64,000 nucleotides of DNA. Origin: Siculibacillus lacustris (GTDB lineage Bacteria > Pseudomonadota > Alphaproteobacteria > Rhizobiales > Ancalomicrobiaceae). Numbering within the stretch: position 1 is the first letter of the stretch; each line of letters begins with the position of its first letter. The stretch spans positions 1 to 64,000 of the forward strand of contig NZ_SJFN01000010.1 in NCBI RefSeq assembly GCF_004328075.1, read 5' to 3'. Below the pieces are notes generated by a model. The model ran no database searches. It saw only the letters and a list, made by a program, of their open reading frames with translations, and was not told the DNA's origin. Both the position numbers and the translations under genes were made by a program. Shown piece by piece: positions 9,479 through 19,145 of this stretch.

Positions 9479-12400
9479 ATGGCGACCCATCCCACGAAGA
9501 CTCTCGACCCCGTCGAAGCGGCCCTGACCGCGGTCGAAGAGGCCCTCAAGCTCGATCTCGAAAGCACGCCCGGACCGCTTCCCGATCCGGTCCCCGGCGT
9601 CAAGAGCGAGCCGCGGTTGGAGACGCCCTCCGAACGCATCGGTCGATCGATGGAGGCCGCCCTCGCCGAGCCGGCCGCGCCCCCCGCTCCGGTCCCGGGC
9701 GCGACCCCGCGCCCGCCGGCGCGCAGCGAAAGCCGCCGCCGCGCCGAACCGGCCGAAGCCGACCCGATCACCCAGCCGCGCGCCCCCGCCAACGACGATC
9801 GCCGCTCGACCGGTGGGCTCGCCCATTCGCTCGCCCAGGCCCGCTCCGGCGGCCCCTATTGGCTCGCCACCTTCGTTTCGCTGATCTGGATCGCCGGCGG
9901 CGGCTGGCTCGCCTGGACCGCCTTCGGGCGTGACCTCGGCCCGGCGCCGTCGCTGTCCACCCTCGTTCACGAGCCCCGCCTGGTCTGGGCGGCGCTGGCG
10001 ATCCTGTTGCCGGTGGCGATGATCTACGCCTTCGCGGTGCTGCTGCGCCGGGCGCGCGAACTGCGCCTGACCGCCCGCACCATGACCGAGATCGCCCTGC
10101 GTCTCGCCGAACCCGAGAGCAACGCGCAGGAAGCCGTGGTCTCGGTCGGCCAGGCGATCCGCCGCGAGATGGCGGCGGTCGGCGACGGTCTCGAGCGGGT
10201 CGTCGCCCGCGCCGGCGAGATCGAGGTGATGGTCCACAACGAAGTGTCGTCGCTGGAACGCGCCTATGGCGAGAACGAGCTGCGCATCCGCTCGCTGATC
10301 GAGGAACTGGTCAACCAGCGCGAAGCCATCGTCAACAATTCCGAGCGCGTCCGTGCCTCGATCACCGGCGCCCACGAAGCCTTCGCCGGCGATCTGATGA
10401 CCACCCGCGACCGCATCGCCGAGGCCACCGATCAGGCCACCCGGACGCTGGTGTCCTCGCTCTCCGACAAGGGCGAAGAGATCAACTCCCGCCTGACCAA
10501 CACCGTCGAAGGCGTGGTGTCGCTGCTCGACACCCGCGCCGGCGACGTCGTCGAGAAGCTCGCCGACACCGGCCGCTCGGTCACCGACGGCCTCACCGCC
10601 GCCAGCCAGATCGCCGCCGAGACCCTGTCGATGAAGGGCTTCGAGCTCACCGACACGCTGAACCGCACCGGCGACCAGATCATCGTCAACCTGACGAGCC
10701 GCACCGAGTCCCTGACCGACACCGTCCGCACCCTCGGCGACAGCCTGTCGGTGACCTTGGCCGAGCGCACCGACACTCTGTTCTCGACCCTCTCCGAGCG
10801 CACCGACACGCTGTCGACCCGCCTCTCCGACGGCACCCGACTGCTGGTCGGCACCCTCGGCGACCGCACCGACGAGGTCACCCGCACCCTGTCGGAGACC
10901 GGCGAGCGCATCGTCGGCGACCTGACCCGCCACACCGGCGCCCTCACCGAGACCGTGCGCACCATGGGCGACACGCTCACCGAGCGCGCCGAGACCGTCA
11001 CCCGGACGCTGGCCGAGACCGGCAACACCCTGATCGGCACCCTGTCGGAGACCGGCCATTCGCTGACCGACAGCCTGTCGACCACCGGCCAGCTGATCGC
11101 CGACACCATCCAGGACCGCGGTCGCGAGGTGAACACCGAGCTCAAGACCCGCGCCTCCGAGATCGACGCGACGCTGTCGCGCACCGGCACCGAGGTGGTC
11201 GAGATGATCTCCTCGCGCGGCCACGAGGTCGCCACCACCCTGGCCACCGCCGGGCGCGAGATCAATCAGGTGTTCGGCGACCGCTCCCGCGAAGTCACCG
11301 AGACCCTCACCCGCACCGGCGGCGAAGTCGTCGACGCCATCGCCGAACGCGCCAACGAGGTCGCCGAAGCGCTCAAGGGCACCGGCCAGTCGCTGGTCGT
11401 CGACCTGTCGCTGCGCGGCGCCGAGATCACCGAACGCCTCGACGAGACCGGCACCAAGATCGCCGAGACCATCTCCTCGCGCGGCGGCGAGTTGGCCGAC
11501 CGCCTCGGCTCGACCGGCGAGAAGATCTACCAGTCGATCGTCGTCCACGGCGCCGAACTGGAGAAGCGCCTCGGCGAGACCGGCCGCAGCCTCGACGACC
11601 TGCTCGAGAACCGCGCCGTCGGCTTCCGCGCCAGCCTCGACCAGTCGCTCGCCGGCGTCGGCGACGAACTCCTGCGCCGCACCACCGACCTCGCCGAGCG
11701 GCTCGGCCGCGCCGGCTCCGAGGTCGCCCGTCTGGTCGCCACCCAGGGCGAATCGGTCACCGAACGCATGACCGAGACCGGCGCCCGCATCGCCGACACC
11801 CTCACCGAGCGTGGCGCCGGCGTCACCGCCGCCCTGTCGGGCCACCTCGACACCCTCCACCAGATCGTCGACGTCCGCGCCGCCGGCCTCGTTTCCGAAC
11901 TCGACGGCCGCACCGCAGCGATGCGCGACCTGCTCGACCATCGCTTCGTCGCCGTCACCGACACTCTGGCGGCGCGCACCGCCGCCCTCGCCGACAGCCT
12001 CGACGACCGCACCGCCACCCTCGGCCGGGTCATCGACGAGCGCACCGGCGTCATGTCGACCGCCCTCGAAGAGAAGCTGTCCGGCTTCGGCCGCTCGCTG
12101 GAAGGCAAGGTCGAAGAGATCGGCGGCGCCCTGGACGCCCGCGCCGTGACCTTCGCCGACACCGTGGTCCGCCGCGCCGGCGAACTCACCGAGAACCTCG
12201 ACGCCCGCACCGCCGCCTTCGCCGAGACCGTCGACGTGCGCGTCCGCAAGATCGACGAGGTCCTCGACCTGCGCGGTCGGGTGATCTCCGAGACTCTGAT
12301 GGAGCGCACCCGCGACATCGCCGCGACCCTGGCCAACGGCCGGACCCAGGTCACCGATGCCTTCGACGCCCGCATGGACGAGGTCGGCCGCGTGCTCACC

Positions 12401-15049
12401 GCCCGCACCGACGAGGTCAGCGAACACCTCGCCGACCGCGTCGCCGAGATCAACGGCACCCTCGGCGCCCGCATGATGGAGGTCGCCGACACCCTCGATC
12501 AGCGCACCGCCGCCCTCGACCGGATGGTCGGCGACCGCACCACCTCGATGGTCGACACCCTCGCCCGCACCGTCGCCGAGGCCACCGGCTCGCTCGATCA
12601 GCGCACCGCCATCCTCGACCGGATCCTCGACGAGCGCCTCGGCGCGATCACCGAGACCCTCGGCTCGCGGCTCAACGCCGCTACCGGTGCCCTCGACGAG
12701 CGTACCGGCACCCTCGACCGGGTCCTCGCCGAACGCCTCGGCGCCATCACCGAAACCCTCGGCACCCGCCTCGACGCCGCCACCGGCGCCATCGACGAGC
12801 GCACCGGCACCCTCGACCGCCTGCTCGGCGAGCGCCTCGGCGCGATCAACGAGACGCTCGGCGCCCGTCTCGAGGAGGCCTCCGGCACCCTCGAGGCCCG
12901 CACCGCCGCCTTCGACCGCGTCCTCCAGGAACGCACCGCGGCGATCACCACCACCATCGGCCGCACCGCCGCCGCCGCCGCCGGCACCCTCGACGAGCGC
13001 ACCGCCACCCTCGACCGGGTGATGGGCGACCGTGTCGCGGCGATCGCCACGACCCTCGGCGCCGAGGCCGAACGCGCCGCCCAGATGGTCTCCGGTTCGC
13101 TGGAGACCGCCGCCCAGCGCATCGGCACCACCACCGAAGCCCTGGAGCGCACCATCACCGGCCACACCGGCGCGGTGGTCGACGAACTCGACCGGCGCAC
13201 CCGCGAACTCGACGAGATCCTCGGCGGCCGCGGCGCCGCCCTGGTCGCCGCCCTCGCCGCCCGCTCCGACGAATTCGCCGCCCGCGCCGGCGAGGTCTCG
13301 CGCTCGCTCACCGAGACCGTCGACGGCCGCGTGCTGGAGATCACCGACAAGATCGGCACCGCTCGCGACATCCTGGTCGAGAGCCTCGACCGCAAGGGCC
13401 GCGACCTCACCGAGGCCGTCGCCCGCCAGGGCCTCGACGCCACCCGCATGGTCACCGAGGCGCGCGAGCGTCTGGTGTCGGCGATCGACGAGAAGAGCCG
13501 CGACGCCGTCGGCGCCGTGGCCGACGCCAGCGATCGCCTGCGCGACGACATGGGCACGCTGCTCGAACGCCTGACCAACGCCAACCTGACCCTGCATGCG
13601 GTGCTCAACCGCGCCGGCGAGAACCTCGACCTGATCGAGAAGAACCTCGGCGGCCGCACGGAAGAGGTCCGCGGCGTGGTCGAAGGCGCCCTCGCCGAGA
13701 CCCGCGGCGTCACCGAGGCGGTCTCCGCCCAGGTCGCCTCGCTCAAGGACACCTCGCGCACCGTCCTGCGCGAAGTCGCCGACCTCACCGAACGCTTCGA
13801 CGGTCAGGCCCGCACCCTCACCGCCGCCGCCTCCCTGGTCGGCGACGCCAACCGCGTGCTCGAGACCACGGTGGAAGAACGCCGCCGCAGCCTCGAAGAT
13901 CTCGCCGCCGGGCTGGTCGACAAGACCCAGTCGGTCGAGACCATGATGCACGCCTTCGCCGGCCTGATCGGCGACACGCTGAACACCGCCGAGACCCGCG
14001 CCCGCGACGTCGGCGCGGCGCTGACCACCGGGGCCGAACAGGCGATGCGCGCCGTGCTCGGCCAGCTCGACACCCTGCGCTCGACCGCCGGCGTCGAGGG
14101 CCAGCGCTCGGCCGAAGCCCTGCGCGCCGCCCAGAACGCGATGATCGCCGAGATGACCCGCGCGGTCGGCGAGACCACCGCGCGCTTCGGCGAAGCCACC
14201 GAGAAGATGCGCGAGGCCGCCCGGATGATGCAGGGCGAGCTCGCCGCGACCCGCGACGAGCTGCGCCGCGGCGTCCTCGAGCTCCCCAAGGAGACCGAGG
14301 AATCGACCGCCCAGCTGCGCCGCGTCGTCTCCGACCAGTTGAAGGCGCTGGCCGAACTGTCGAGCCTGGTCGGCCGTCAGTCGGCGACCTTCGACGTGGC
14401 ACGCAGCGCCGGCTCCGGCCGGGCCGCCGCGGTCGCCGCGCCGGTCGCCGAGAGCCCGCGCTGGGAGGCCCCGCGCCGCCCGGTCGCCCCGCCGGCGCCC
14501 GTCGCCCTCGACGTCGCGCCGCCCGCCCCCGAGCCGCGTCGCCCGGCGCCGATCGCCCCCTTCGCGAGCCTCGCGCGCGAACCGGTGGCGCCGCCGCCGC
14601 CCGCCCGTGACGACGGTGGCCGCGGCGGCTGGGTCTCCGACCTGCTGCGTCGCGCCTCGCGGGACGAGGAGCCGGTGCCCCCGCCCCCGGTGCTGCGCCC
14701 GACGGCGATCGTCGACAGCCTCAATTCGCTCTCCGGCGACATCGCCCGGGCGATCGACGACGAGGCCTTCGTCGACCTGTGGGACCGCTACCGCCAGGGC
14801 GAGCGCAACGTCTTCACCCGTCGCCTCTACACCCTGAACGGCCAGCAGACCTTCGAGGAGATCCGTCGCAAGTATCAGCGCGACGGCGAGTTCCGCAGCG
14901 CCGTCGACCGTTACGTCGCCGACTTCGAGACCCTGCTCGGCGAGGCCACCCGCTCGACCCGCGATCCGGAAGCTGCCCGCTCGTACCTCGGCTCCGACAC
15001 CGGCAAGGTCTATACCCTGCTCGCCCATGCCAGCGGCCGCCTCGACTGA
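9479..15049 (+). CDS. giant membrane-anchored 11-residue-repeat coiled-coil protein, GPR/RgsE-like polar growth factor
   Basis: 1856 residues from ATG 9479. The order is a Pro-rich N-terminus (1-120), two membrane helices (about 125-147 and 167-188), about 1400 residues of coiled coil, a Pro/Ala linker, and a conserved C-terminal domain from about 1758 (WDRYRQGERNVFTRRLYTLNG...YVADFETLL...DTGKVYTLLAHA). The helix is built of 11-residue units of pattern xERxxxxxxxL; between about 12,600 and 13,050 they form near-exact 33-residue sets such as DERLGAITETL. This architecture fits the apolipoprotein-like growth pole ring protein GPR of Agrobacterium (RgsE in Sinorhizobium), needed for unipolar growth. 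Assignment rests on architecture and the C-terminal domain. Confidence 0.8.
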   Translation: MATHPTKTLDPVEAALTAVEEALKLDLESTPGPLPDPVPGVKSEPRLETPSERIGRSMEAALAEPAAPPAPVPGATPRPPARSESRRRAEPAEADPITQPRAPANDDRRSTGGLAHSLAQARSGGPYWLATFVSLIWIAGGGWLAWTAFGRDLGPAPSLSTLVHEPRLVWAALAILLPVAMIYAFAVLLRRARELRLTARTMTEIALRLAEPESNAQEAVVSVGQAIRREMAAVGDGLERVVARAGEIEVMVHNEVSSLERAYGENELRIRSLIEELVNQREAIVNNSERVRASITGAHEAFAGDLMTTRDRIAEATDQATRTLVSSLSDKGEEINSRLTNTVEGVVSLLDTRAGDVVEKLADTGRSVTDGLTAASQIAAETLSMKGFELTDTLNRTGDQIIVNLTSRTESLTDTVRTLGDSLSVTLAERTDTLFSTLSERTDTLSTRLSDGTRLLVGTLGDRTDEVTRTLSETGERIVGDLTRHTGALTETVRTMGDTLTERAETVTRTLAETGNTLIGTLSETGHSLTDSLSTTGQLIADTIQDRGREVNTELKTRASEIDATLSRTGTEVVEMISSRGHEVATTLATAGREINQVFGDRSREVTETLTRTGGEVVDAIAERANEVAEALKGTGQSLVVDLSLRGAEITERLDETGTKIAETISSRGGELADRLGSTGEKIYQSIVVHGAELEKRLGETGRSLDDLLENRAVGFRASLDQSLAGVGDELLRRTTDLAERLGRAGSEVARLVATQGESVTERMTETGARIADTLTERGAGVTAALSGHLDTLHQIVDVRAAGLVSELDGRTAAMRDLLDHRFVAVTDTLAARTAALADSLDDRTATLGRVIDERTGVMSTALEEKLSGFGRSLEGKVEEIGGALDARAVTFADTVVRRAGELTENLDARTAAFAETVDVRVRKIDEVLDLRGRVISETLMERTRDIAATLANGRTQVTDAFDARMDEVGRVLTARTDEVSEHLADRVAEINGTLGARMMEVADTLDQRTAALDRMVGDRTTSMVDTLARTVAEATGSLDQRTAILDRILDERLGAITETLGSRLNAATGALDERTGTLDRVLAERLGAITETLGTRLDAATGAIDERTGTLDRLLGERLGAINETLGARLEEASGTLEARTAAFDRVLQERTAAITTTIGRTAAAAAGTLDERTATLDRVMGDRVAAIATTLGAEAERAAQMVSGSLETAAQRIGTTTEALERTITGHTGAVVDELDRRTRELDEILGGRGAALVAALAARSDEFAARAGEVSRSLTETVDGRVLEITDKIGTARDILVESLDRKGRDLTEAVARQGLDATRMVTEARERLVSAIDEKSRDAVGAVADASDRLRDDMGTLLERLTNANLTLHAVLNRAGENLDLIEKNLGGRTEEVRGVVEGALAETRGVTEAVSAQVASLKDTSRTVLREVADLTERFDGQARTLTAAASLVGDANRVLETTVEERRRSLEDLAAGLVDKTQSVETMMHAFAGLIGDTLNTAETRARDVGAALTTGAEQAMRAVLGQLDTLRSTAGVEGQRSAEALRAAQNAMIAEMTRAVGETTARFGEATEKMREAARMMQGELAATRDELRRGVLELPKETEESTAQLRRVVSDQLKALAELSSLVGRQSATFDVARSAGSGRAAAVAAPVAESPRWEAPRRPVAPPAPVALDVAPPAPEPRRPAPIAPFASLAREPVAPPPPARDDGGRGGWVSDLLRRASRDEEPVPPPPVLRPTAIVDSLNSLSGDIARAIDDEAFVDLWDRYRQGERNVFTRRLYTLNGQQTFEEIRRKYQRDGEFRSAVDRYVADFETLLGEATRSTRDPEAARSYLGSDTGKVYTLLAHASGRLD

Positions 15050-15078
15050 GGCGCCCGCGGCAAGGCCCGAAAACCGAA

Positions 15079-15104
15079 CGGCCGCCCCGAGGGGCGGCCG
15101 TCGT
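15079..15104. terminator. hairpin between convergent genes
   Basis: CGGCCGCCC and GGGCGGCCG form a 9-bp perfect stem with a CGAG loop. It lies between the stop of the GPR-like gene and the stop of the convergent lipoprotein gene. The 5' flank is A-rich (GAAAACCGAA), so it may serve the minus strand better. Confidence 0.7.
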
Positions 15105-15142
15105 CGTATCGAGAGGTGAGGATCGGGCGCGCAGGAAGCGGA

Positions 15143-15739
15143 TCAGCGCGTGATGGTCGGCACCGCTTCGGCGAGCAGGCGCGCCAGCAGCCGGTCGAAG
15201 GCGGCGGTGACCGCGACCGCGGTGTCGGCGCCCACCGGCTCCGTACCGCGCAGATCGGCAGCGGCGAGGATGCGGCCGCTGCGGTCGTCCATGACCTTCA
15301 GCGCCAGCGCCGCCACCACCACCTTCTCGGCCGAGCGGTATTCGAAGCTGCGGATTTCCAGCAGCGCCTGCCGGTCGGAGGCGACCCCGAGGCCCGGCCG
15401 CATCGCCGCCCGCACCCGCCCGGAGGCGTCGAGCGTCGCCACCAGCCGCGACTGGATCAACCGCGGCAGCCGGTCGGCCCACTGGGCGCCGGCGTAGTTG
15501 GCGATCTCGTTGTCCGCCGAGCGCACCACGATGCGGTCGCCGTCGAGCGCCTTGTCGGCGATCGGATCGGGCACCAGCACCTGCAGTTGGCGACCCGCGG
15601 CGGCCCGCGCGCTCGCCGCCGGCGGCGAGAAGTCGAAGGTTTCGAGCGGCGTCGAACCGCCCAGCATCGAACAGGCCGAGAGCCCGGTCGCGAGGCCGAT
15701 CACCGCCACCCCGCGTAGCATCGCCGATCGGCCGATCAT
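15143..15739 (-). CDS. ABC-type transport auxiliary lipoprotein (PqiC/MlaA-cluster type)
   Basis: 198 residues from ATG 15739. A lipoprotein signal ends in the lipobox LSAC (Cys at about residue 23), so the mature protein is lipid-anchored in the periplasm. The following domain (ADNEIANYAGAQWADRLPRLIQ...) matches the auxiliary lipoprotein family that accompanies MCE transporters. It overlaps the upstream MCE gene by 4 bases (ATGA), so it is the last gene of a four-gene operon. It probably helps lipid transfer at the outer membrane. Confidence 0.88.
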   Translation of the reverse strand: MIGRSAMLRGVAVIGLATGLSACSMLGGSTPLETFDFSPPAASARAAAGRQLQVLVPDPIADKALDGDRIVVRSADNEIANYAGAQWADRLPRLIQSRLVATLDASGRVRAAMRPGLGVASDRQALLEIRSFEYRSAEKVVVAALALKVMDDRSGRILAAADLRGTEPVGADTAVAVTAAFDRLLARLLAEAVPTITR

Positions 15740-16836
15740 CGCCGTCCTCCCTGATATTCCGGCGTCGATCCGCCCTGGCCGCCGAAGATCACCCGATTCG
15801 GGGCGCGATCGAAATTGCCGACCGCCCGATCGATGGTACCGAGCGTGCGCCGCCCTTCGGTCACGAAGTCCTTGAGATCGCGCATGCCCGATCCCGACAG
15901 CCGGGTCACGCCCGCGGTGATCTCGCCGAACTGAACCTGGAGCGAATTCGCCGTTTCCTTGATGCTCTTCGCCGCCGCGGTCGCCTCGTCGAGGAAGCCC
16001 CCGGCCTTGAGGATCACGCCGCGGCCCTCGTCGGAGCCGGCGATGCCGTCGATCTTGGCGAGGATGCCGTCGACCCGCTTCGAGGCCTCGTCGAGGCGCG
16101 CCACCATCGCGTCGGCATGATCGACGATCGAAGTGATCTTGGTCCGGTCGACCGACCGCACCAACTCGTCGACGTCCGCCGTGAGCGTCTCGATCCGGCC
16201 GCCGACCTTGGTCAGGGCGTCGCCGGTCGAGCTCATCGAGGCGAGGAAGCGATCGACGCCGTCGGAATTGCGGGCCAGCGCATCGGAGAAGGTCTTGACG
16301 TTGCGCACCGTGTCGCCGACCGCCGCCGAATTGTCCTTGATCAGCTGTTCGACGTTGCCGACCGCCCCGTCGACCTTGCCCAGCACCCGCTGGGCACTCT
16401 CGATGATGTCCTGGACCGAGGAGCGCTCCGCCCACATCAGCCGGTCCTTGTCGTCGAGGGTCAGGATCCGCTCGGCCCCTTGCGAGCCGCCCCAGATCTG
16501 CACCGTGGCCAGCCCCGTCAGGCCCTGGTAGCCGAGCGAGACGTGGGCGTCGCGCTTGATCGGCGTCTCACCGTCGACCATCACCTGGGCGATCACCTGG
16601 CTCGGATCGTCGGGCGCGAAGGACAGCTTGGTCACTTGGCCCACCTTGATGCCGTTGAAGGTGACGCTGGCGCCGGTCACCAGACCGGACACCGAGCCGG
16701 GGAAGAGCACCGTGAGGTGGGCCTGCCGGTCGCTCTCGTTGCCGCGCAGGAGCCAGAACGCCGCGACGAACCCGGCGGCGATCACCAGGAGCACGAACAG
16801 TCCGACCGTGACGAGATTGGCGCGCGTTTCCATCAA
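15736..16836 (-). CDS. MlaD-family (MCE) lipid-binding protein
   Basis: 366 residues: one N-terminal membrane helix (about 8-30, LVTVGLFVLLVIAAGFVAAFW), then an MCE domain (LTVLFPGSVSGLVTGASVTFNGIKVGQV), then a long helical tail rich in heptads to about residue 330. MCE proteins form a periplasmic ring that carries phospholipids to or from the inner-membrane permease. The tail is longer than in E. coli MlaD and resembles the tunnel-forming helices of larger MCE proteins. The stop overlaps the lipoprotein start, and its own start overlaps the ATPase stop. Confidence 0.93.
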   Translation of the reverse strand: MMETRANLVTVGLFVLLVIAAGFVAAFWLLRGNESDRQAHLTVLFPGSVSGLVTGASVTFNGIKVGQVTKLSFAPDDPSQVIAQVMVDGETPIKRDAHVSLGYQGLTGLATVQIWGGSQGAERILTLDDKDRLMWAERSSVQDIIESAQRVLGKVDGAVGNVEQLIKDNSAAVGDTVRNVKTFSDALARNSDGVDRFLASMSSTGDALTKVGGRIETLTADVDELVRSVDRTKITSIVDHADAMVARLDEASKRVDGILAKIDGIAGSDEGRGVILKAGGFLDEATAAAKSIKETANSLQVQFGEITAGVTRLSGSGMRDLKDFVTEGRRTLGTIDRAVGNFDRAPNRVIFGGQGGSTPEYQGGRR

Positions 16837-17633
16837 TTTCCCCGTGCAGTCGCGCCGCGGGCCCGGGCGCCGCGGAAATAGGCCTTCACCCAGGGGTGGT
16901 CGAAGGTGAGCATGGTCGACATCGGGCCGATCACCAGGACCTTTCGATCACCCAGCACGGCGATGCGGTCGCACACCGACCGCAGGCTGTCGAGGTCGTG
17001 GGTCACCATGAACACCGTCAGGCCGAGGGTGTCACGCAGTTTGGCGATGAGATCGTCGAATTCGCCGGCGCCGATCGGATCGAGGCCGGACGTCGGCTCG
17101 TCGAGGAAGACGATCGCCGGATCGAGCGCCAGCGCGCGGGCGAGACTGGCCCGTTTGATCATGCCGCCGGAGAGTTCGGACGGGAACTTCGCCCCGGCAT
17201 CGGGCGGCAGACCGACCAGCGCCAGTTTGATTCGGGCGAGATCGTCCATCAGCCCCTGCGACAGCTTCATGTGCTCGCGCATCGGCACCTGGATGTTCTG
17301 CAACACGGTCAGCGACGAGAACAGCGCGCCGTGCTGGAACAGCACTCCCCACGACCGTTCGATGCCGGTACGGGTGGCCGCGTCGATGGCGTCGAGGTCG
17401 TGGCCGAACACTTCCACGGTGCCGCCGCGGCGCGGGTTGAGCCCGAGGATGGTGCGCATCAGCACCGACTTGCCGGTGCCCGAACCGCCGACGAAGCCGA
17501 GGATCTCGCCGCGCTTCACGTCGAGGTCGAGCCCTTCGAGGATCAGTTTGTCGCCGAAGCCGACGGTGATGTCGCGCACCCGCAGGATCGGTTCGTCGGC
17601 GGCGAGATCGCCGGCCGGATCGTCGGTGGTCAT
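16833..17633 (-). CDS. MlaF-type ABC transporter ATPase
   Basis: 266 residues. Walker A is GGSGTGKS (residues 49-56), the signature is LSGGM, and Walker B is IVFLDEPTSGLDP, followed by the H-loop MVTHD. The LSGGMIKR form and the close permease gene place it with the Mla/Ttg2/Mkl ATPases that energise lipid movement with MlaE and MCE proteins. It starts one base after the permease stop (TGA-C-ATG) and overlaps the MCE gene by 4 bases, so tight translational coupling is expected. Confidence 0.94.
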   Translation of the reverse strand: MTTDDPAGDLAADEPILRVRDITVGFGDKLILEGLDLDVKRGEILGFVGGSGTGKSVLMRTILGLNPRRGGTVEVFGHDLDAIDAATRTGIERSWGVLFQHGALFSSLTVLQNIQVPMREHMKLSQGLMDDLARIKLALVGLPPDAGAKFPSELSGGMIKRASLARALALDPAIVFLDEPTSGLDPIGAGEFDDLIAKLRDTLGLTVFMVTHDLDSLRSVCDRIAVLGDRKVLVIGPMSTMLTFDHPWVKAYFRGARARGATARGN

Positions 17634-17634
17634 G

Positions 17635-18810
17635 TCACACCCCCACCGCGGCGTAGAAGATCGCGAAGATGCCGTCGACGACGATCACCATGAAGATCGA
17701 CTTGACCACCGAGACGGTGGTGCGGGCGCCGAGCGACTCGGCGCTGCCGGCCACCTGCAGCCCTTCCGAACAGGCGACCAGACCGATGATCATCGCCATG
17801 AACGGCGCCTTGGCGATGCCGACCAGGAAGGTCCGCAGTTCCACCGCCGCGGCGAGGCGCTGCAGGAAGGTCTCGGTCGGGATGCCGCCGTAGACTTGGC
17901 ACACCACCGCCGCCCCGAAGATCGAGGCGAGATCGGCGAGGAAGGTCAGGATCGGCAACGCCACCATCAGGGCGATCAACCGCGGCACCACCAGCACCTC
18001 GACCGGATCGAGGCCGATCACCTGCAGGGCGTCGACTTCCTCGCGCATCTTCATCGATCCGAGCTCGGCGGTGAAGGAACTGCCCGAGCGGCCGGCGACC
18101 ATCACTGCGGTGAGCAGCACCGCGATCTCGCGCAGGGTCAGCACCCCGACCATGTCGACGACATAGAGATCGGCGCCGAAGCGGCGGAAATAGAACGCTC
18201 CCTGCTGGGCGATGATCGCCCCGATCAGGAACGACATCAGCAGCACGATCGGTGCGGCGTTGACGCAGGTCCGCTCCAACTGATGGATGAAGGGAATGAA
18301 GCGGACCCGCGAGGGATGACGGATCGCCGTCACCAGCACCAGCGCGACGCCGCCGAGCAGTTGCACCACCAGCGCCGATTCCGCGGCGAGCGACACACCG
18401 TAACGGCCGAGCGCTGTGAGGAAGCCGACGATCGGCGACAGCTTCGGGGGCAACACCTCGGGCGCCTGCACCGCGGCCCGGATCTCGTCGAGCAACACCC
18501 GCTGCGGCTCGGCGAGGCCGATCCGGCCGATCCGCTCCTCCGGCACCGTCGCGGTCAGGCGGTCGAGCAGCAGCGCTCCGGCGGTGTCGATCTGGCCGAC
18601 GTCGGTGAAGTCGAAGTCGATGCGCGCCAGAGCGGTCGCGGCCGGCGCCTCGAGCGTGGTCACCATCTCGGCGACCCGCTGTTCGAGCCGGCCGGCGGTC
18701 CGGATCGTCCAGTCGCCACCGAGCACCAGCCGGGCACCGCCCTCGGTCGGATCGAACGACCATCCCGGTTCCGTCGGCGACCAGCGTACGCGACGCGATC
18801 CGAATCCCAT
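17635..18810 (-). CDS. MlaE-family permease with N-terminal STAS domain
   Basis: 391 residues from ATG 18810 with GGGAG five bases upstream; a GTG two codons earlier is an alternative. An N-terminal STAS-like domain (about residues 15-115, LARIDFDFTDVGQIDTAGALLLD) replaces the separate MlaB protein of enterics. The permease follows, with signatures GSSFTAELGSMKMREEVDALQVIG and LDPVEVLVVPR. It is the first gene of the operon permease-ATPase-MCE-lipoprotein and sits in the inner membrane. Confidence 0.93.
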   Translation of the reverse strand: MGFGSRRVRWSPTEPGWSFDPTEGGARLVLGGDWTIRTAGRLEQRVAEMVTTLEAPAATALARIDFDFTDVGQIDTAGALLLDRLTATVPEERIGRIGLAEPQRVLLDEIRAAVQAPEVLPPKLSPIVGFLTALGRYGVSLAAESALVVQLLGGVALVLVTAIRHPSRVRFIPFIHQLERTCVNAAPIVLLMSFLIGAIIAQQGAFYFRRFGADLYVVDMVGVLTLREIAVLLTAVMVAGRSGSSFTAELGSMKMREEVDALQVIGLDPVEVLVVPRLIALMVALPILTFLADLASIFGAAVVCQVYGGIPTETFLQRLAAAVELRTFLVGIAKAPFMAMIIGLVACSEGLQVAGSAESLGARTTVSVVKSIFMVIVVDGIFAIFYAAVGV

Positions 18811-19145
18811 GTCCACTCCCGTCCGACCGATGCCGGAGCATCAGTGAAACCATTTGGCGCGACGATCGTTCCATCGATTCGGATTCGAGCGTCCCGTATG
18901 TCGCGCCCGTCGCCCGGAACGACACGGCGCGGCGGACCGCCCTGCCCGAAACGCAGGCGAGCCATCGCCTTATGCATGGGGCTCGGCTAAGGTTCGCCCT
19001 TGTCGGCCGCAGCCCGCGCCCCGTATGAATCCGAGCCCGGAGTGTGACGCCGCCGGGCATCCGCCACAAGCGGGCCTCGAGCTTTCGTCGTACCCTGTGA
19101 CATCCGAACGACAGACCTCCCCTCGGCCGCATCCGGAGACCCGCC
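18811..19145. other. 335-base divergent intergenic region
   Basis: This gap separates the mla-type operon (minus) and dgcN (plus), so it should contain two promoters. I see no convincing sigma-70 pair, RNA gene or small gene. The last 20 bases before dgcN (CATCCGGAGACCCGCC) provide its ribosome-binding site. Confidence 0.6.

Noticed and set aside
9245-15028. A 1927-codon minus-strand open frame opposite the GPR-like gene
   Set aside because: It is the third-position mirror of a GC-rich, repetitive gene. It has no signal, domain or Shine-Dalgarno, and composition is only the reverse pattern of the plus-strand repeats.
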